Origin: Casuarius casuarius
Taxonomy: Eukaryota > Chordata > Aves > Casuariiformes > Casuariidae
Length of the DNA: 64,000 nucleotides
Direction of reading: 5' to 3'
Assembly: GCA_003342895.1 (NCBI GenBank)
Contig: PTFA01000304.1
Span: forward strand, 248,001 to 312,000
The position numbers and the translations under genes are program-made. The notes beneath the pieces are model-generated. The model ran no database searches. It was not told where the DNA came from and was given only the letters and a program-made list of their open reading frames with translations. Position 1 is the stretch's first letter; each line of letters begins with the position of its first letter. This document shows, piece by piece, positions 24,378-38,100 of the stretch.

Positions 24378-27300
24378 GTGAGCCCACGGACCAGTTTGCT
24401 AACCTGCTCATGACTCAGTACAAACATCTGGAGAGTTGATACAGGCCTCCTGGAACAGTCTTTGAGAGCTGTATAATGGAGGAGCAGAATTTATGTGGTA
24501 AAGCATATTCCAGAAAGTTGCCAACCATAGAAATGTGTAGGAAAAAACCCATTCATTTACTATAGCTTTTTAGACCTTGCATAGTAGCTGTTCTTTCAAC
24601 AACTTATATATGCAATTACACATCTATTCACCATCATTGCAGGTGCAAGCTGAGCAACAGCATGTGTATAAATGTGTGTGTGGGTGTGCAAATGCTTCAT
24701 TACGGTAATTTGTTAGTACCCTGAGTGAATCTTTGTGTCCACTGAATGTGTAAATTAGGTGCATCCTTGCTAGCTCACTTGAATAAAGAACTGTTCTACC
24801 GCTTTGCCTCCTTAGCCCATCCCTCTTAGCAGACGTTGGAAATGAAAGCAGCTAGATAGCTTCTTTCCCTGTCAAAGCAACAGCTTCTAGCCAAAACTTA
24901 ATCCAACTTTCTTGTACTGTCCTTAGGTTTCTAACAATGGGAAGAGAAGTGAATCTTGAGGAATTAGTCGTGTTGAATGATATCTTAATCATACGCAGGA
25001 TATGCTCTTACGCAGTATGGGAATAAGAGGTGTCACATGTCGTGTTGTCATTTCTGGGACAGAAAACTGGGACTGTTAGCTAGCTTTAAATCATTTCTGG
25101 CATTAACGAGATTCTGACCAGAGGCTCTCTTTTATGTTCAGATACGCACTACATTATTTCCTATTATATCACAATATGTTGCAAAGGAACAGCTAAGTTA
25201 TCAAGACTAATCCTTTAAGTCTTTCTCTCTTTACAACGTNAGACAAAATAAGACTACCCCATATTTCTGTAATCTCTCTTGTATTATGGGAATATTATGA
25301 TGTGTAACAACAAAATCCCCAACCTGCATGCATTCCCATTGGCCCTGATATGCTTAAACTTGTCTCTTTCTGTCAGAAAAGATATTTCTAAGCCTGTATA
25401 ATTTCATTTTAACAGACACTATCAGACTAAAAATCAGATCATTAACATACAGCAGGAAAAAAAGATTGTTTTTTTAAAAATCAGTATTTTTTAAAAATCA
25501 TGATCTAATACCTGAGGTTTTCCTTTTTCTTCAAGTAACTACTTAAAATCAAAGTCAGTTTTGAAAATCTAGGGTACCTACTTTTGCATATTTTTCTACT
25601 TGGATACGTATATTTAGATTAATCTGTTCAAAAGTAGTTCTTGTTCTCAGTCAACTTTGTATCAGCTACCAAGATCTAAAAAAGAATCCTGCAGTGCTTT
25701 GATGACAAATTGCAGGGGAATTTTTCAGTGGGGTTGGGAGGGGAATTGGAATTAAATGCTAATTAATTAAACCCACCAGAAGTAGGCTTCCATTTCTTTT
25801 AATAGAGTGAGAAATACATATATTTAGAAAGGTGTATTCTGCTCTTTCTGAGAGATCTGTCCCTTTGGGTAAAGTGAAAGCATCGTCTGATATGCACCCC
25901 TTCCAACATTTAGAGTGGGTTTGACTTTAGTGACATTTTGATTGTGTCTGAGCTGCTAAAAACACATTCAATAACATAATTCTTTTAAAACCACTTTATT
26001 AGAAGAGCCAAATAAATCAGGGTCTCAAAATGCATAAGCTCCTGGCAGGTCTGTTTTTTTTAATGAAAGACCGGAAAACAGGTCTAAAATGCTCAATGGG
26101 AATGGGCAGCTCTAGCAGAGAAATATTAATATCCAGCATGGCAAGTGGCTTAAATTTTTTGCAAGTGCAGGACAAAAGAGATTGTATAAAACATTGTCTC
26201 CCAAATAAGATAGATGAGTAATGCCCCAGGTGATAGGGCAGGTTTTTTCCAAGAGGTTGGTAGAAGAAACAGAGGCCTTTGGTGTGTTGGAATGAAGTCT
26301 AAACAAATCCTAGAAATAGTGTTATGAGAGCAAGATTAAGACAAATATAAATGGAACAGCAAGTTACCGAAAACAGCTTCTTCTATTTTTTGGTCCTAGG
26401 TTCTTCTGTCAGAGACAAGGGTTATTTATTTTGATCTCATGTTCCCACAATAACTTCCGAGCCCACCGGCAAGTTTCAACAAAGGATAGTTCATGAAAAA
26501 GGACACTAGTGACCCTATTAAGTATTACCTGTAAGGAAAAGCTTCAGTGTGAGGTCAGCTTTGCTACCCACCAAAGCATCCACACAAGGAGAGACTACCA
26601 GTGCCCAAGGGGAGAGGTTTTTAGCCAGGCCAACATTTCATTAGGCAATAGATGATTCCATCGTAAGTCATAATTGAGATTTTTGACAGTATAAGGTCAA
26701 ACTGAGGACTGAAAATGCTGAAACCACAGGAAAGCAGGCTTTGTTGGTTTGTCTGTTTTTGCAGTAGTAACACCCGTTCTGTTCCCAAAGGAACAATTCA
26801 GGAGAAAGTCATCTGGAGCAGGGAGCTGCTGCATTTGCTAAAGCTGAAGAAAAGTGCTGGCTAAGAGGAAGAACTCAGACTAGATGGGAGAAAAGTGAAA
26901 AGCATGTAGTAGAGAAAACAGACTGGAAAGTAAGTAAAAAGTTGCAACAAATTCTACCTTCTCACAGGAGAACAGAAGAGTGGAGGAAAGCTCTAACTCG
27001 GTGAGGTAGGAGGAACCCCACTGGCCACACCAGCAGTGTTACGGATCAACCTGTGTCTTCAAAGAGAGTTTGTTGAACTAAAGAAGGGAGATACAGGATA
27101 CATTTCTGTGAAGAGTTAAGGGCCCATCTTAATATAATTTCATTCATGTAGAATATTCTGGATTTTTGTAGGCCGCTTTGTACTTTTGCTTGTCGAAATG
27201 ATCTATTTTACTTGGCTTCCTTTCAGCTTATTCTTCTGGTTGAAATACAGCAGAAAACATACACCATAACACTAAGAGATATATTTGCTATCTATCTTGG

Positions 27301-27899
27301 CAGCTGTTGTTCACGTACCCTATGTCTGCCTTAAGAAAATATGCATCTGATCATGTCATCTGTTAAGTTAACCACTACTTTGAGGGTTCAAGTAAACTAG
27401 CCTCAGGCAGTGGATGATATTTGCTGCTATTACAGATCTAGCAGAGTCACGGTTTTAGTGAAGATGTAGCTTTCTGTTTCATACAATCCAATTCTGAATT
27501 AGTATCAGTAGTTTATAGTAAAAATAGTATGTTCTTCAGGACCTATGTTGTGTTCCTAAATGATACGGGATTCCCAGGTGACACTTAGGTTCCTCACTTG
27601 CAGGAAGCAGTGTTACAGGTTGCTAAGTTCCCTAGAGTAAAATATTTCCTGTATGAAATACGAAGCGATATGAGGAGTTTATCTGAGTTCTGATTTCCCC
27701 ATTCATTTTCTTGAGTGTAAACAAGAAATGAATCATACTAAGCTCATGGTAAACAAGTGGAGAACTTGTGTGAGCAAAGAACTAAGCTCCATTTTCTCTT
27801 TTCTAGAGTTTTCTCTGCATAGCTAGTATTCTAATACTAGTACTAGTTGTCTGCTTCTAGGCATTTCGCGAAAAATTGTTACAAAATTGTTACAGCAAA
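24378..27899. other. AT-rich non-coding stretch
   Basis: No gene is visible. A TG-rich run (about 24664-24690) and a direct repeat of TTTTTTAAAAATCA (about 25467 and 25485) are the only structures noted. Confidence 0.65.
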
Positions 27900-28890
27900 A
27901 TCAANTGACCAACTGTGATGGAAAAAAACATTTCAGCCAAAGCTAAGCTGAACTGCTCTGAGAATAGGATGCCGTTCTCCTTGAAATCTTTGCAATTCCC
28001 AAAAGCTGCTACCCACAGTCTGCATAGCTGGTATAATAGAAAAAAGGCTAATTCAGATTGTTTTTTCTTCCATCATTATAAATGTAGAGTTTACACAATT
28101 ATAAAAGTTCCATCTGCAAAGCATAAACTTCAGAGAAACCCAGTTAAGCCAGGGTTATATACATTACCACGTATTGTCAGCAACCCAGAGAGGCTTAGGA
28201 TTTAGTTAACAGGAGATAACTAGCATACAGAGCAGAATTTGTCAAATAATCCTAACGACTGGAATTTCCAAGGGCTGCCACTGAAAGTCTGTGGAACTTT
28301 GCTCCCCTTTTCTGCAGTCATTCCTGAAATCCCCCCAATCTCTGAGCCACCGTTAGCAGTGACTCAGGCACACTACTGCATGACTCAGGCACACTACTGC
28401 ATGTTCACTTTCTCTCTGCTGCTGAAACAAATTGGGATGATCAGACTTCAAGGTTCTCAGTCGAGCTGTCCCACACTGCTACGCTCAACTTACATTTCAA
28501 TGCCTAATTCGGGGGTCCCTCAAGTGGATGTTCAGCAGTGGCCATAACGTGTGCTGGCTGAGAAGAAACCCTTCTCTTAACTATTTCCTTTCTCTGTCTC
28601 CTCACCATGAAAGGTCAGTTCTCAGGTCCAAACGAAATAATGTTGTGACACTACATATCATGTTGGGGCCTTTCCAGGCTCCAGTCCTAAACCACCTGGC
28701 ATCCACTTCTGTCCCTTGTCTCTCCCAACTCTGCACTTCATGCATAACTGAAAGCTTTTTAGCTCTGGAGGCTGATGTATTCTGGCTAACGCAGTTGCTT
28801 CTTGCAAGCACTCTCATCACATCTCTTACACCGCAAGATTTGGAAATAAAGAAGAGCGTGTAATTCCTCTGTAAAATAGTAGCCAACCCT
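27900..28890. other. Cluster of overlapping open frames, no clear gene
   Basis: Three plus-strand frames (27915-28205, 28239-28547, 28528-28863) and one minus-strand frame (28602-28886) crowd into 1 kb of somewhat higher GC. None resembles a known family, they overlap in different frames, and I see no matching splice sites or poly(A) context. The block could be an unrecognised old repeat or part of a non-coding transcript. It contains a perfect 21-bp tandem duplication, listed separately. Confidence 0.4.
28360..28401. repeat. Perfect 21-bp tandem duplication with AP-1 sites
   Basis: The unit TGACTCAGGCACACTACTGC plus A occurs twice head to tail without a mismatch (28360-28380 and 28381-28401). 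Each copy starts with TGACTCA, the consensus AP-1 site, so the two sites sit exactly 21 bp apart. Perfect identity suggests a recent duplication. Confidence 0.95.
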
Positions 28891-31800
28891 TTCTGTTGGG
28901 AAGGTTTGTTCAGTCTAAATATTCCCTACAGATTCATATCATTAATGATGAAAAACTAAAAACTACCTGCAGGAGCAAAGAAACTTTCTTCGAGACTGAT
29001 TTCAACTAATGTTTTGTCTGAGTTCCCCCAAGAGAGCAGGGCTGTTCAATATGGTGGGCAAACTTGCCCAAAGCATCAACACTTCCATGTGTTATGAGAA
29101 CTCAGCTTCACCCGACTGACCCTGAATATTTCATTTTGTGTTCATCCGTGTTCACGCAGTCACCCAGGACTGCCTTTGCTCTGTTTCCAGACTGCGTCAA
29201 GCTTCAAGGCTAGATTAGCATGCTCTCCCTAAATAGCATCTCCTACTGCCACTGTCAAGAACAGCGTACCAGACTAGAGGTACCACTGTTCTGACCCAGT
29301 AGAGCATTTCTCATGTTCTTGTAAGGCTAAAAGAACAAGTCTCAGTGCAGGCTGGTTGAGTAAGGGGTAAGATGCAGGCTTCTGTGAGCGGCTGAGTGAA
29401 ATGTGACAGACATTCACGGTAAATCGGTATGGGCAAGGCATAGGGAAGACTGCATGGCCCAGGGGATCTAGCAACCCTCAGAAAGTCTTGGAGGCTTCAC
29501 TGGTTTGATGTAATGCTGTAATCAATGTCCAGTTGCTGGTTAAGAACAGTTTGAGGATGTTAAAAAAAATAATAATAATAAGGAATTTAACACATGAACT
29601 GTCTCTTCATTAAATGCAACAATGATGAAGTGCTTTATGCATAAGGATAAGCCTTTCTTTAGATATAATCGTACGTCTGTATGCATGAACCATGTGTGAT
29701 TANGGGATATTATTGTACTCCAGAAAGCAAGACAAGACACTCTTTGATTAAGATCATCTTCCTGAAATATTAATGCAGACTCAAGCATGAAGCTATTGAC
29801 CTGCTTGAAGTAGTTATGTGATGTGCTCCCTAGGGCACATATAAATTGTGTATATGTTAGACAATAAATCAGCTTGGATTTCAAACAAAAGCATGGGACT
29901 TAATGGGCACAAAGAATCTGTTGCGTTATTATATAAACTCTAGCTACATTTTGAAACAACATGAAAGTTTCATATTTAGCCTTACTTACTCATTGATATT
30001 TATAAGGCTGGCCCGCTCAGAGAAACCAAGGTCATTGATTCTAGGTATTTACAATACACAGCCACACACTTCATTTAAAAATTACCATAATGTTATAAAC
30101 AAACAAATGATGTAACCAATTAATTATAGCCATAATTGGACACTTTTGAAACAGAGATCCAAATATAAAGATTGCAAAAGATTAATATAACTGTCACTTA
30201 ACTAACCACTAAAATAAACAGTTAACAGTTTCCAGAAAAACATGACTCCCAGCATTATGTACCTCATTACGTTTTCAAAGTGTGGTGCAAACATGAATTG
30301 ACTCANTAATCCTAAAACATCTTCCTTCGTTCATAGCTGAAGTCTGAAGGAGTCTTTATGACTATTTGGAAGACAAATGAGTTTATCTTATTTGCATAGA
30401 GAATCACCTAACTGTGTGCACAAATTATGTGTGCAGATTAAGTCTGAGTTCTTGTACTTACTGTATGCAGTCAAATTTTGAGTTTATTCTTGTTTTAAAA
30501 TAAGGCTTGTAATATTAAAGAGAAAAAAAATAAGAAAAGGTTCCATTCCTCCAAAGAAATAGCTGATGGACTAAAGCATTTCCATTCTGTTCAAGTTCCC
30601 ATTCTGCCTAATTTAGGAAAGAGATGCTTGTTTACTGATTTCAATCTTTTTTAATTCCATCCCTGTTGAAACTGATATATATACACCTGCTCAAAGCTTT
30701 GGCAGGCGGAGAGGGACAAATAGATATTTTCTGTTTTTAATTTTCTCTGTCAAGTTCCCAGCTATCTCTGCTTCATACCAAAANGTCATTGGAAGGTAAA
30801 TTAAAAAAAAAAAAGTAGTACCCATAAGTAATTAAAAATCCCTTTCCATCTTTCATCAAAAGGCCTATGACTTCCCTTTTTCTCTTATTAGGTGAAACAA
30901 TATTGAGCATATAGACTGAATCTATCAAGACTTTTNACAGATAGAAATTCTAGCCTTAATCTCCAAGTGAAAAACCCACCTTGCCTGTGATCTTAAATAA
31001 ACTCTCCGAGTGTAACGTTTTGCATCGAAGAGCAGAGTTTCAAAATGTTTTTTCTTAATTCATCAAATTTCCAAAATATCCTTGCCTAACCTGTTTTCTC
31101 TTAGTAACATCAAGCACTAGAAGTTACAGAGTAAGAAATNGCAACTACACTAAAAAAACCCTCAAATCAAAGTTGTCTGACCAAATGAGTGAGAACTCAT
31201 TTGCTTTTCTATACAAAATATTTTTTCTCCTCCCTTCCAATTTTTCCATGGGTTGACTAGTGGACTCTGGAACACCTAGATACATGAATAACTTTCACCC
31301 CAACAGTAGTCCTGCGGGGTATGATTTCTGTGGTTAGTGCATACTACTGGGACTTGAGAAATGCAGAGTGAACTTTCAGTGGTGCCACTGGCTCCCTAAA
31401 GAAACCCAGACGAGACCGTTATTAAATCTCAGTTCCCCATATGTAAAATATGAGAAACACTTCTTTCAATCCACTGTTTTCTGTTTTTGTTTTTTTTCCA
31501 AATTAGATTGCAAACTACTTAAAGCAGGAACAGTTTCTCTTTATATGCTGCACAGTACCTGGCATAATCATATATCTATTTCAGTTATGGCCCCTAGATA
31601 TTACTCAGACTAGACATCTGTGTTTGGAGAATCTGAGCCTGAATCTTTTTTTGTAATCTGTGATAGTTTTTGTTATGACACATGAAAACATCTGAAGAGT
31701 TAAGGAGGGAAACAGAAACACCCTTTGTAGAGAGTATAGAAGAGGCTTGTAATACTTTTCTGTGTGATCTATGGGATATCGCAACTGTGAAAAAGCACTT

Positions 31801-34686
31801 TTTCTCTCATAAAGCATGCTTTGAAGGTTGTATACTCAAGACCTACGATTTCTTTCAATGAGATGCAAATGCATTATCTAGATACCAAGAAAAAAATCAA
31901 TCCTGCATTNTTTGCACAGTGTGCAATGCCATCCCTACTGCTTTTAATGCCAAAATATTGTAGCTGCAACCAAAACCTAACTGTGAAGAAAGAACTTGTG
32001 CATACATAACAAGGTTCCTTCTGGTGCAAGGGAGAGGACTCCCAGGAACAAGGGAAGATAATATTTAAAACATTCTAGACCTAAGAAATTAATTCTAACT
32101 CAACCAGGGAAACAAAGGATATTAGAAAAATCTCCAGAACTGCTAGATCAGATAACTAGCGAAAATGCTTTTCATTGATATGTGATAGACTATCTACTCA
32201 AATTCTGACACTCAAGGTTAGACCAAACCTTGTATGTGCCCCAAGGGTTTTGCTAGTAGAACTGAGAATAAGAGAACTAACAAACACCTGGAATAACAGA
32301 GTAGTCGTGCACTGGCTCTCTGCAATTTTTGGGAAGAGCACACATTTGCNTTGTGTGACGGTCCCATTAGCATCCACATTTCAAGGTGAGATTCTGTCCA
32401 ATCCTTCTGCTCAGAAAGAAATTATTGTGAAGCTAGGGGGAAAACAGGATCCTCAGTTATTACTCAAGGATGCAGAAGTTTCTATATATGGAAAAGAAGT
32501 TCATAAAACAACACTTCAGGTATTTCCCATATGCTGAACTGATTCATATAAATCCAGTCTATGTTATGATGCTATATAATCAGTATTTCCACTTCTTGGA
32601 TAAAGAGGTTTAAATGGTTTAAAAATCTTTCCACTACCTGCCAACTTGAGATTTAGGGAAAAAAAAGAAATGTGAGACACTTCTTTTTCCCATTAAAGTT
32701 CTATATTTCATTTACGGAACTCTAATATTTGGCTAACCACTAAGTCTCCTTAGTGGGAGACTGGGAACAGTCCAGTCTTGGGAAAGCCTAAAAAAACCCC
32801 CTTCAACATGAACAGTATACATATTAACTGATCTCATTTAACTACTGCAAAAGCAGTATTAAAATGTAACTTCCCCAACCTCTGTCCTGAATCCCAAAAA
32901 CCAAACTAGGTAGTTACAGTTCCAGTTAGTCAGATAACCAGGCANCCAGTGAAGTTCCTCTGCAGGACAGGGACCTGGCGTCCAGTTAGATCAGATCAGC
33001 AAGGGATTGGGGATTTAATGAGAAAGAAAACAAGCTTCCGCAAAGCACAGTGGTGCCTTTGTAAAACAGTAATTAGCATCGCAGTACTTGGTAANGCTGT
33101 GATGATTTTTCTGGTACTACATCATGAAAGACTCTCACTGCACATTCCCACAAATAGAAAATATTTTGGGGAGCCTTATAAGACGGAAATCTGGATTTCA
33201 GAGTAGAAGGAAATGGGATATTAAATTGGAACATAAATTAATGTCCTGTATGTTTCTAGTCCCTCCTGAATGCTTCTGTCTCTGGGTATAGTCCCTGTGG
33301 TATCATATGAGGAACTAAATATATGTGGAACAGTAAGTTTCTGCTGGGAGCCTTTTGGCTGGATTAGAACAGAAACATTCTGACTTTAAGTGAAGNAACT
33401 TAAAATATGATAAAGCTCCATATATACAAAAAATAAGGTAAAGTCATAAACTGGAGCAAAAGCACTGCCTAGCTTATTTAATTTCAGTCATAAATTAATA
33501 CTTTTGGGAAAGGATGTAGGAGACCTGACACACTATTTATTCCAGAAGAAATACGATGCAGGGTAAAGAAACTCTGTTAACAGAACTCACTGGCTAAAAC
33601 AGGACAATGAAATCCAGACCAGAATCATTCTGGTGGGAGAAACACATTCAATAGGCGGCTTGGCTCAACTGTTAACATCAAAGCTGAAAACTAATGTAAT
33701 GACTAAACACATCATGGCTAAGCCTGTAAGTCCCTGATCTAAGTTGCAGTAGTCTAAATGACCTCCAAAGGATGACAGCACCATCCAACTGTCAGGCAGG
33801 GCATCAACAGCATCTTTTCCTGTCCTGATACTCACTCTGCTATCATTTTGCTTGAGTCTTCTGCACATGTTTTAAGTTAAGCGTATGGTTAAATGTTTTT
33901 CTGTATTATGGGCCTAGAATGAATCTGACTTGCAGCAAATTCACTGGAGCAGATTCAGAATGCTGGCACCAATCTNTCTGCACTCCAGTTGTACCCCTGC
34001 TTCTCCTTGCCTTCCCTTATTTCCTCACAAGCATTTGCAGCCCAAACCTACTATACTTTGCTTTTAATATGCAATTAAGTTGAGTTTTCAAACCTCTCTA
34101 GCCAATAGCTTCCANCATCATTCAATTAACAAATGCGCTGTCCTGATAGCTAAAAAGGAGGAAAAGCATAGCTTTCCAACTGCTAACATGTTCCCTAACA
34201 CTTTGCAAGAGACTCATCAAACTGAGGAAACTTGTTGAAAGAATGAATATGGCAGCAACTAATGTTAATTAAAACCTTTAGCAGTGTAAATCAACCCCGA
34301 NAGGTTAAGGGAAACCAACGGTAGACATATGAAGGGAGTGACACAGTCCATCCAGGCTAGCTTACAGCTTTAAGCAAGAAAGAAAAAAAAAAGCCAAGAG
34401 ATATAGAGTATTTCTATACTTAATGCTTTATTGCATCATGATTTTCCTTAAGGCTTTATTACATGGTTGATGTCCTTATATTGCATACAAGACTGTGGGG
34501 TAACAGGTCATCTTTCAGTCCAAAGAGAGACAATATAAAAGGAAAAAAAACACATGAAGTCTCTTAGCATCCTGGAAAAATACTTACAAGAATGTTTCTT
34601 GCTACAAAACTTTTGAATTATGATAACTAGAAACAGTGGTGAAGGAGCTTAAAGTTTTATGCAGTTGTTATCTCCCTCGACTTAAT
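28891..34686. other. AT-rich non-coding stretch
   Basis: No gene is supportable in these 5.8 kb. The frame at 32175-32537 (120 codons, one containing an ambiguous base) ends past a CAAG|GTGAGA donor-like site near 32384 but has no acceptor that I can point to. Short poly-A tracts occur near 30798-30814 and 34381-34393. Confidence 0.65.
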
Positions 34687-35169
34687 TTAGTTCTCAGCGC
34701 TGCTGATTACACGCNGTATCAGTAGAAAAAAAAAAAAGTGAATCAGTGTCTGGCAGCAACACAGTTGTACATGTCTGGAACAACTATTTTGAAGTAGCTT
34801 TAACTTGCCAGATCTTGAAGCACACCACAGCATAGTGCAGTGGCTGAGAATCCTCCTTTTCTCCTTCATCATGTGCTTCATCTCTCTTTCTCCAACTAGA
34901 ATGCTAGAAATTACGTTAATACAGCTGTTAACGAGATCTAACACTACTGTTTGCACTGCAACAGCTCCTTGCCTTGGTACAGATCCTACGCTGGAGGAGA
35001 AGGCAGATAGAGTGGACCATTGGCAAGGTCTACTGAAGAACTCAGTAGTGCCAATCCTGAAAAAGTATTCTTTAATTGGATGGTGCCAGGGAGGAAAAGT
35101 AGCAGTATAAAGAGCAAAATGTGATAGCACCAATGTACACTTCTGCAAATTAAAATGGATTGTCCGCAA
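34687..35169 (-). other. 160-codon open frame, function unknown
   Basis: This is the longest frame not passing through the N gap: 160 codons on the minus strand, with one ambiguous codon near its end. A 101-codon plus-strand frame (34805-35110) lies within the same DNA. I recognise no domain. The minus-strand peptide is cysteine- and serine-rich, with a KHMMKEKRR segment and a phenylalanine run from a poly-A/T tract near its C-terminus. A possible acceptor, TTTAATTTGCAG, lies close to the N-terminal end. Open frames on both strands point to composition rather than coding, so a chance ORF or an eroded repeat is more likely than a gene. Confidence 0.2.
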
Positions 35170-38100
35170 ACTGCTGGGGGTATGGCATTTTCATGTTGTC
35201 ATGGTTGTCTGCTTCTTCTCAAGTAATACCTAGCTTTGACATGGAGTGCTCTTCTTCATTCTGTGGAGCCCTATTTTTTCTATGACTACAAACCAAATGA
35301 CACTGTCAATCTTTTTTATGCCCTTTGACTGCTGGAAGGATATAATGAGACCAATATTTTGGTTTCCTGAAACTGTCCCTCAAATAGATGGTCATGNTGA
35401 AATCTGTTTTGAATTTCATATCCCTGGCCTTTTTAGACTCTCCTTTCTCTCTTGATCCTTCCCTGGAGAGAGGGGGGATGGGACAAGGAAGGGGGGAAAA
35501 AAAAGAAAACTATGATCTCTGGGATGAATGAAATCTCTCTTTGCATTATGTTTTCTTATGTGATACTGTCTTTTAGANTTTGAATCAATTTCCCTCACCT
35601 TTTAATTTTTTTAAATTAGAGTGTAACTAGTNTTTTTTCAGTTTTCAGTTTTCATAACTGCCTCTCAAAATTCCCCTTGAAGTTATGGCAGGATGTAATA
35701 TTTTCTAGAGTAGTTTTGCGTAGTTTAGACAGCTGACTTTTTCAGCTCAGAGGTAACGCCGTATCTGCAATCAAGTTGTTGATATATAAAATCTGATACA
35801 ATAGGATGTTCTGGCCTTCTCCCAATTCTTTTAATTGGCAGCAGAAGGATGCTACTGGTTTTAAAAATCTTTCCTATGAGATTTCCAAATGAAAGTCGTG
35901 CTGATCATGGTTCATTTCCCATGAATCTGGCATTAAGTCATGGCACAGTAACAGAAGTGAAATTAACCTTCTTAAAGACAGCACAGTCTAAAGATAGTCT
36001 ACAGTTAAGTAAGACAAGTATTTTGAGGTGAGTTTCTCAAGTGCAAGGTGTATTACTTTGTAAGGCTTGCACACTTAATGAGACAGTGTGCTTAAATTAA
36101 GACTGAAATATGAAGTCCAGTGTTTGTTGTACTATATTAATTCTCNTAAAATACACCTTAAATGCTATACAAGCTAATAATACAAGCTAAAATGTATTAT
36201 TTATCTTAAAGGAGAAAATAACCAATTCAATTAAAACAAAGAAACATTCACTCCTTCTTACACTGCTCCCAGTATTCCCTGCACTAAGAATAGGAGCTAT
36301 ATGCACTGCTGGAGGAAATGGTCTATTTGTCAGTAAAGTCTGCCACAGATAACTAAAGGCCATATTTCCTTCTCAGACCATGACTGTGATATATTAATTG
36401 ATCACTGTGAGGAGCTGCTGTTTAATTAAAGCCGCATGTGAAGGATCTAAATCAGCAAATTTGTATCTCTGTTTTAGTACAAGTAACTATTAACTGCCTC
36501 TAGTCCAGTGTACTGAACACCTTGTTTATCTCATTTACTACAAGAACATTTAATAAGACGCTAGTAGTATCTGTTAATTTTTTAAGTTTTTCACACATTT
36601 ATTTATGAAATTCANTGTGGTCTGTCAAGATAACATCTGTTCTAGTAAATCAAGGTAATAAAATAGCTTTCCNTTTCTACAGTGAATGCTTTGTGAAGAA
36701 AAATACACTAGATAAGAAGCTTTATCATGAAGCCTTGATTGTTCAAAGCTCAGAGTAATTTCAGCTTTCACTGGCATCAGTCAGGATTGTGAGTTCCCAG
36801 AACTGGAAAATCAACATATAAGGCTATTTGAACCAGCTAGTTACTTAGTTATTGTGTGCTACTACTGTAAGAAGAGGGAGTCCTTTTTAGCTTTTTTTTT
36901 TGTTGTTCTTTTCCCTAAAAGCCCTGTAGCTTTAGTCACATGTGGGAAACTCCCTTTGAGATTTGACCTCAAGTGATAGTCCATGAAAAGATTGCAAACG
37001 AAAGCTCACCAGCTTACAATAGGAAGGTGAACTAGCACTTGCCATCTGCAGTCTGTTCATCCTGAGTTCCTTGAGTCTGATGTTTACATTGCTCAGTATC
37101 AGATAAAAGGGACTATGTGGTCCAGCGATAAAGGATTCTGAACTCCTGCGGCAAGTCTTGTAACCTTGCTGTGTACAGTCAACACAACTGTTAAGCTGGT
37201 GTTTCAGGACGGAAGGGAAAATGAAGCATCGCACCAGAGGACGTTCTTAGGTAAATACATGAAAAGCTATAGGCTGCCACCTCTACATCCTCAGCTGTTT
37301 GGTGCCATTGAATTTTCTTGGGTAAAGTTGGGTTAAAAAAAATACTGTTAACTGTATAGGTCAAGAAGAGGAATACAAATTGCATCTTCAAACGAACCCC
37401 ATGTGAACAGCAGGAAAATCTTTAGAAAACAGGCTGGCTTCATCTATTACCACATTCCCTACTTTGATATACTTTCCTAGAGTAGACATGGACAGATGAA
37501 TTGGTGCAGAATAATCCTTGACCACACCATGTGTTCAAGAAAATGTTACAACAAAATAAGATTGTGTCTCCGGCAGGAATATAGTGTCATTCAAATGCCA
37601 CACGAAAGTAGGAATGTTTTTGTAGGGAGCCTTCAGTCATATCCTTACTTTGCTATTGGCTTATTTGTCTATCTAATTNAAATATATGATTTAAATGTAA
37701 ATAAAAATGCATGTTTAGTTTTTAAACAAACAAGGAATCCTATTTATTTCTATCCTCCCCTATAGGGCTTATCTGCAAGCAGGGTTGGGATGTAAANACA
37801 CACTTTGTACCATTTAGTGCACCTAAGAGTTTCTTTTGACTTAGAGTCCATAGATGATTGCATTGATACGATAATGATAACAAAGTTATCTTATAGAACA
37901 ATAAAGATAAAAATGCAATTATATGGTTTGACATATATATTTCTTACATTATTTTTCTTTTTTTGAATAGCTGATTGCATGAATGTATGTGCTCATAGAC
38001 TGAGTGATTACTTACAATACTGCGTGGTATTACTGTGGTAAAATATTATTCAAATAATATCCATTCATTTCAGTTTCAANTTTAGACATATAGGTGCCCA

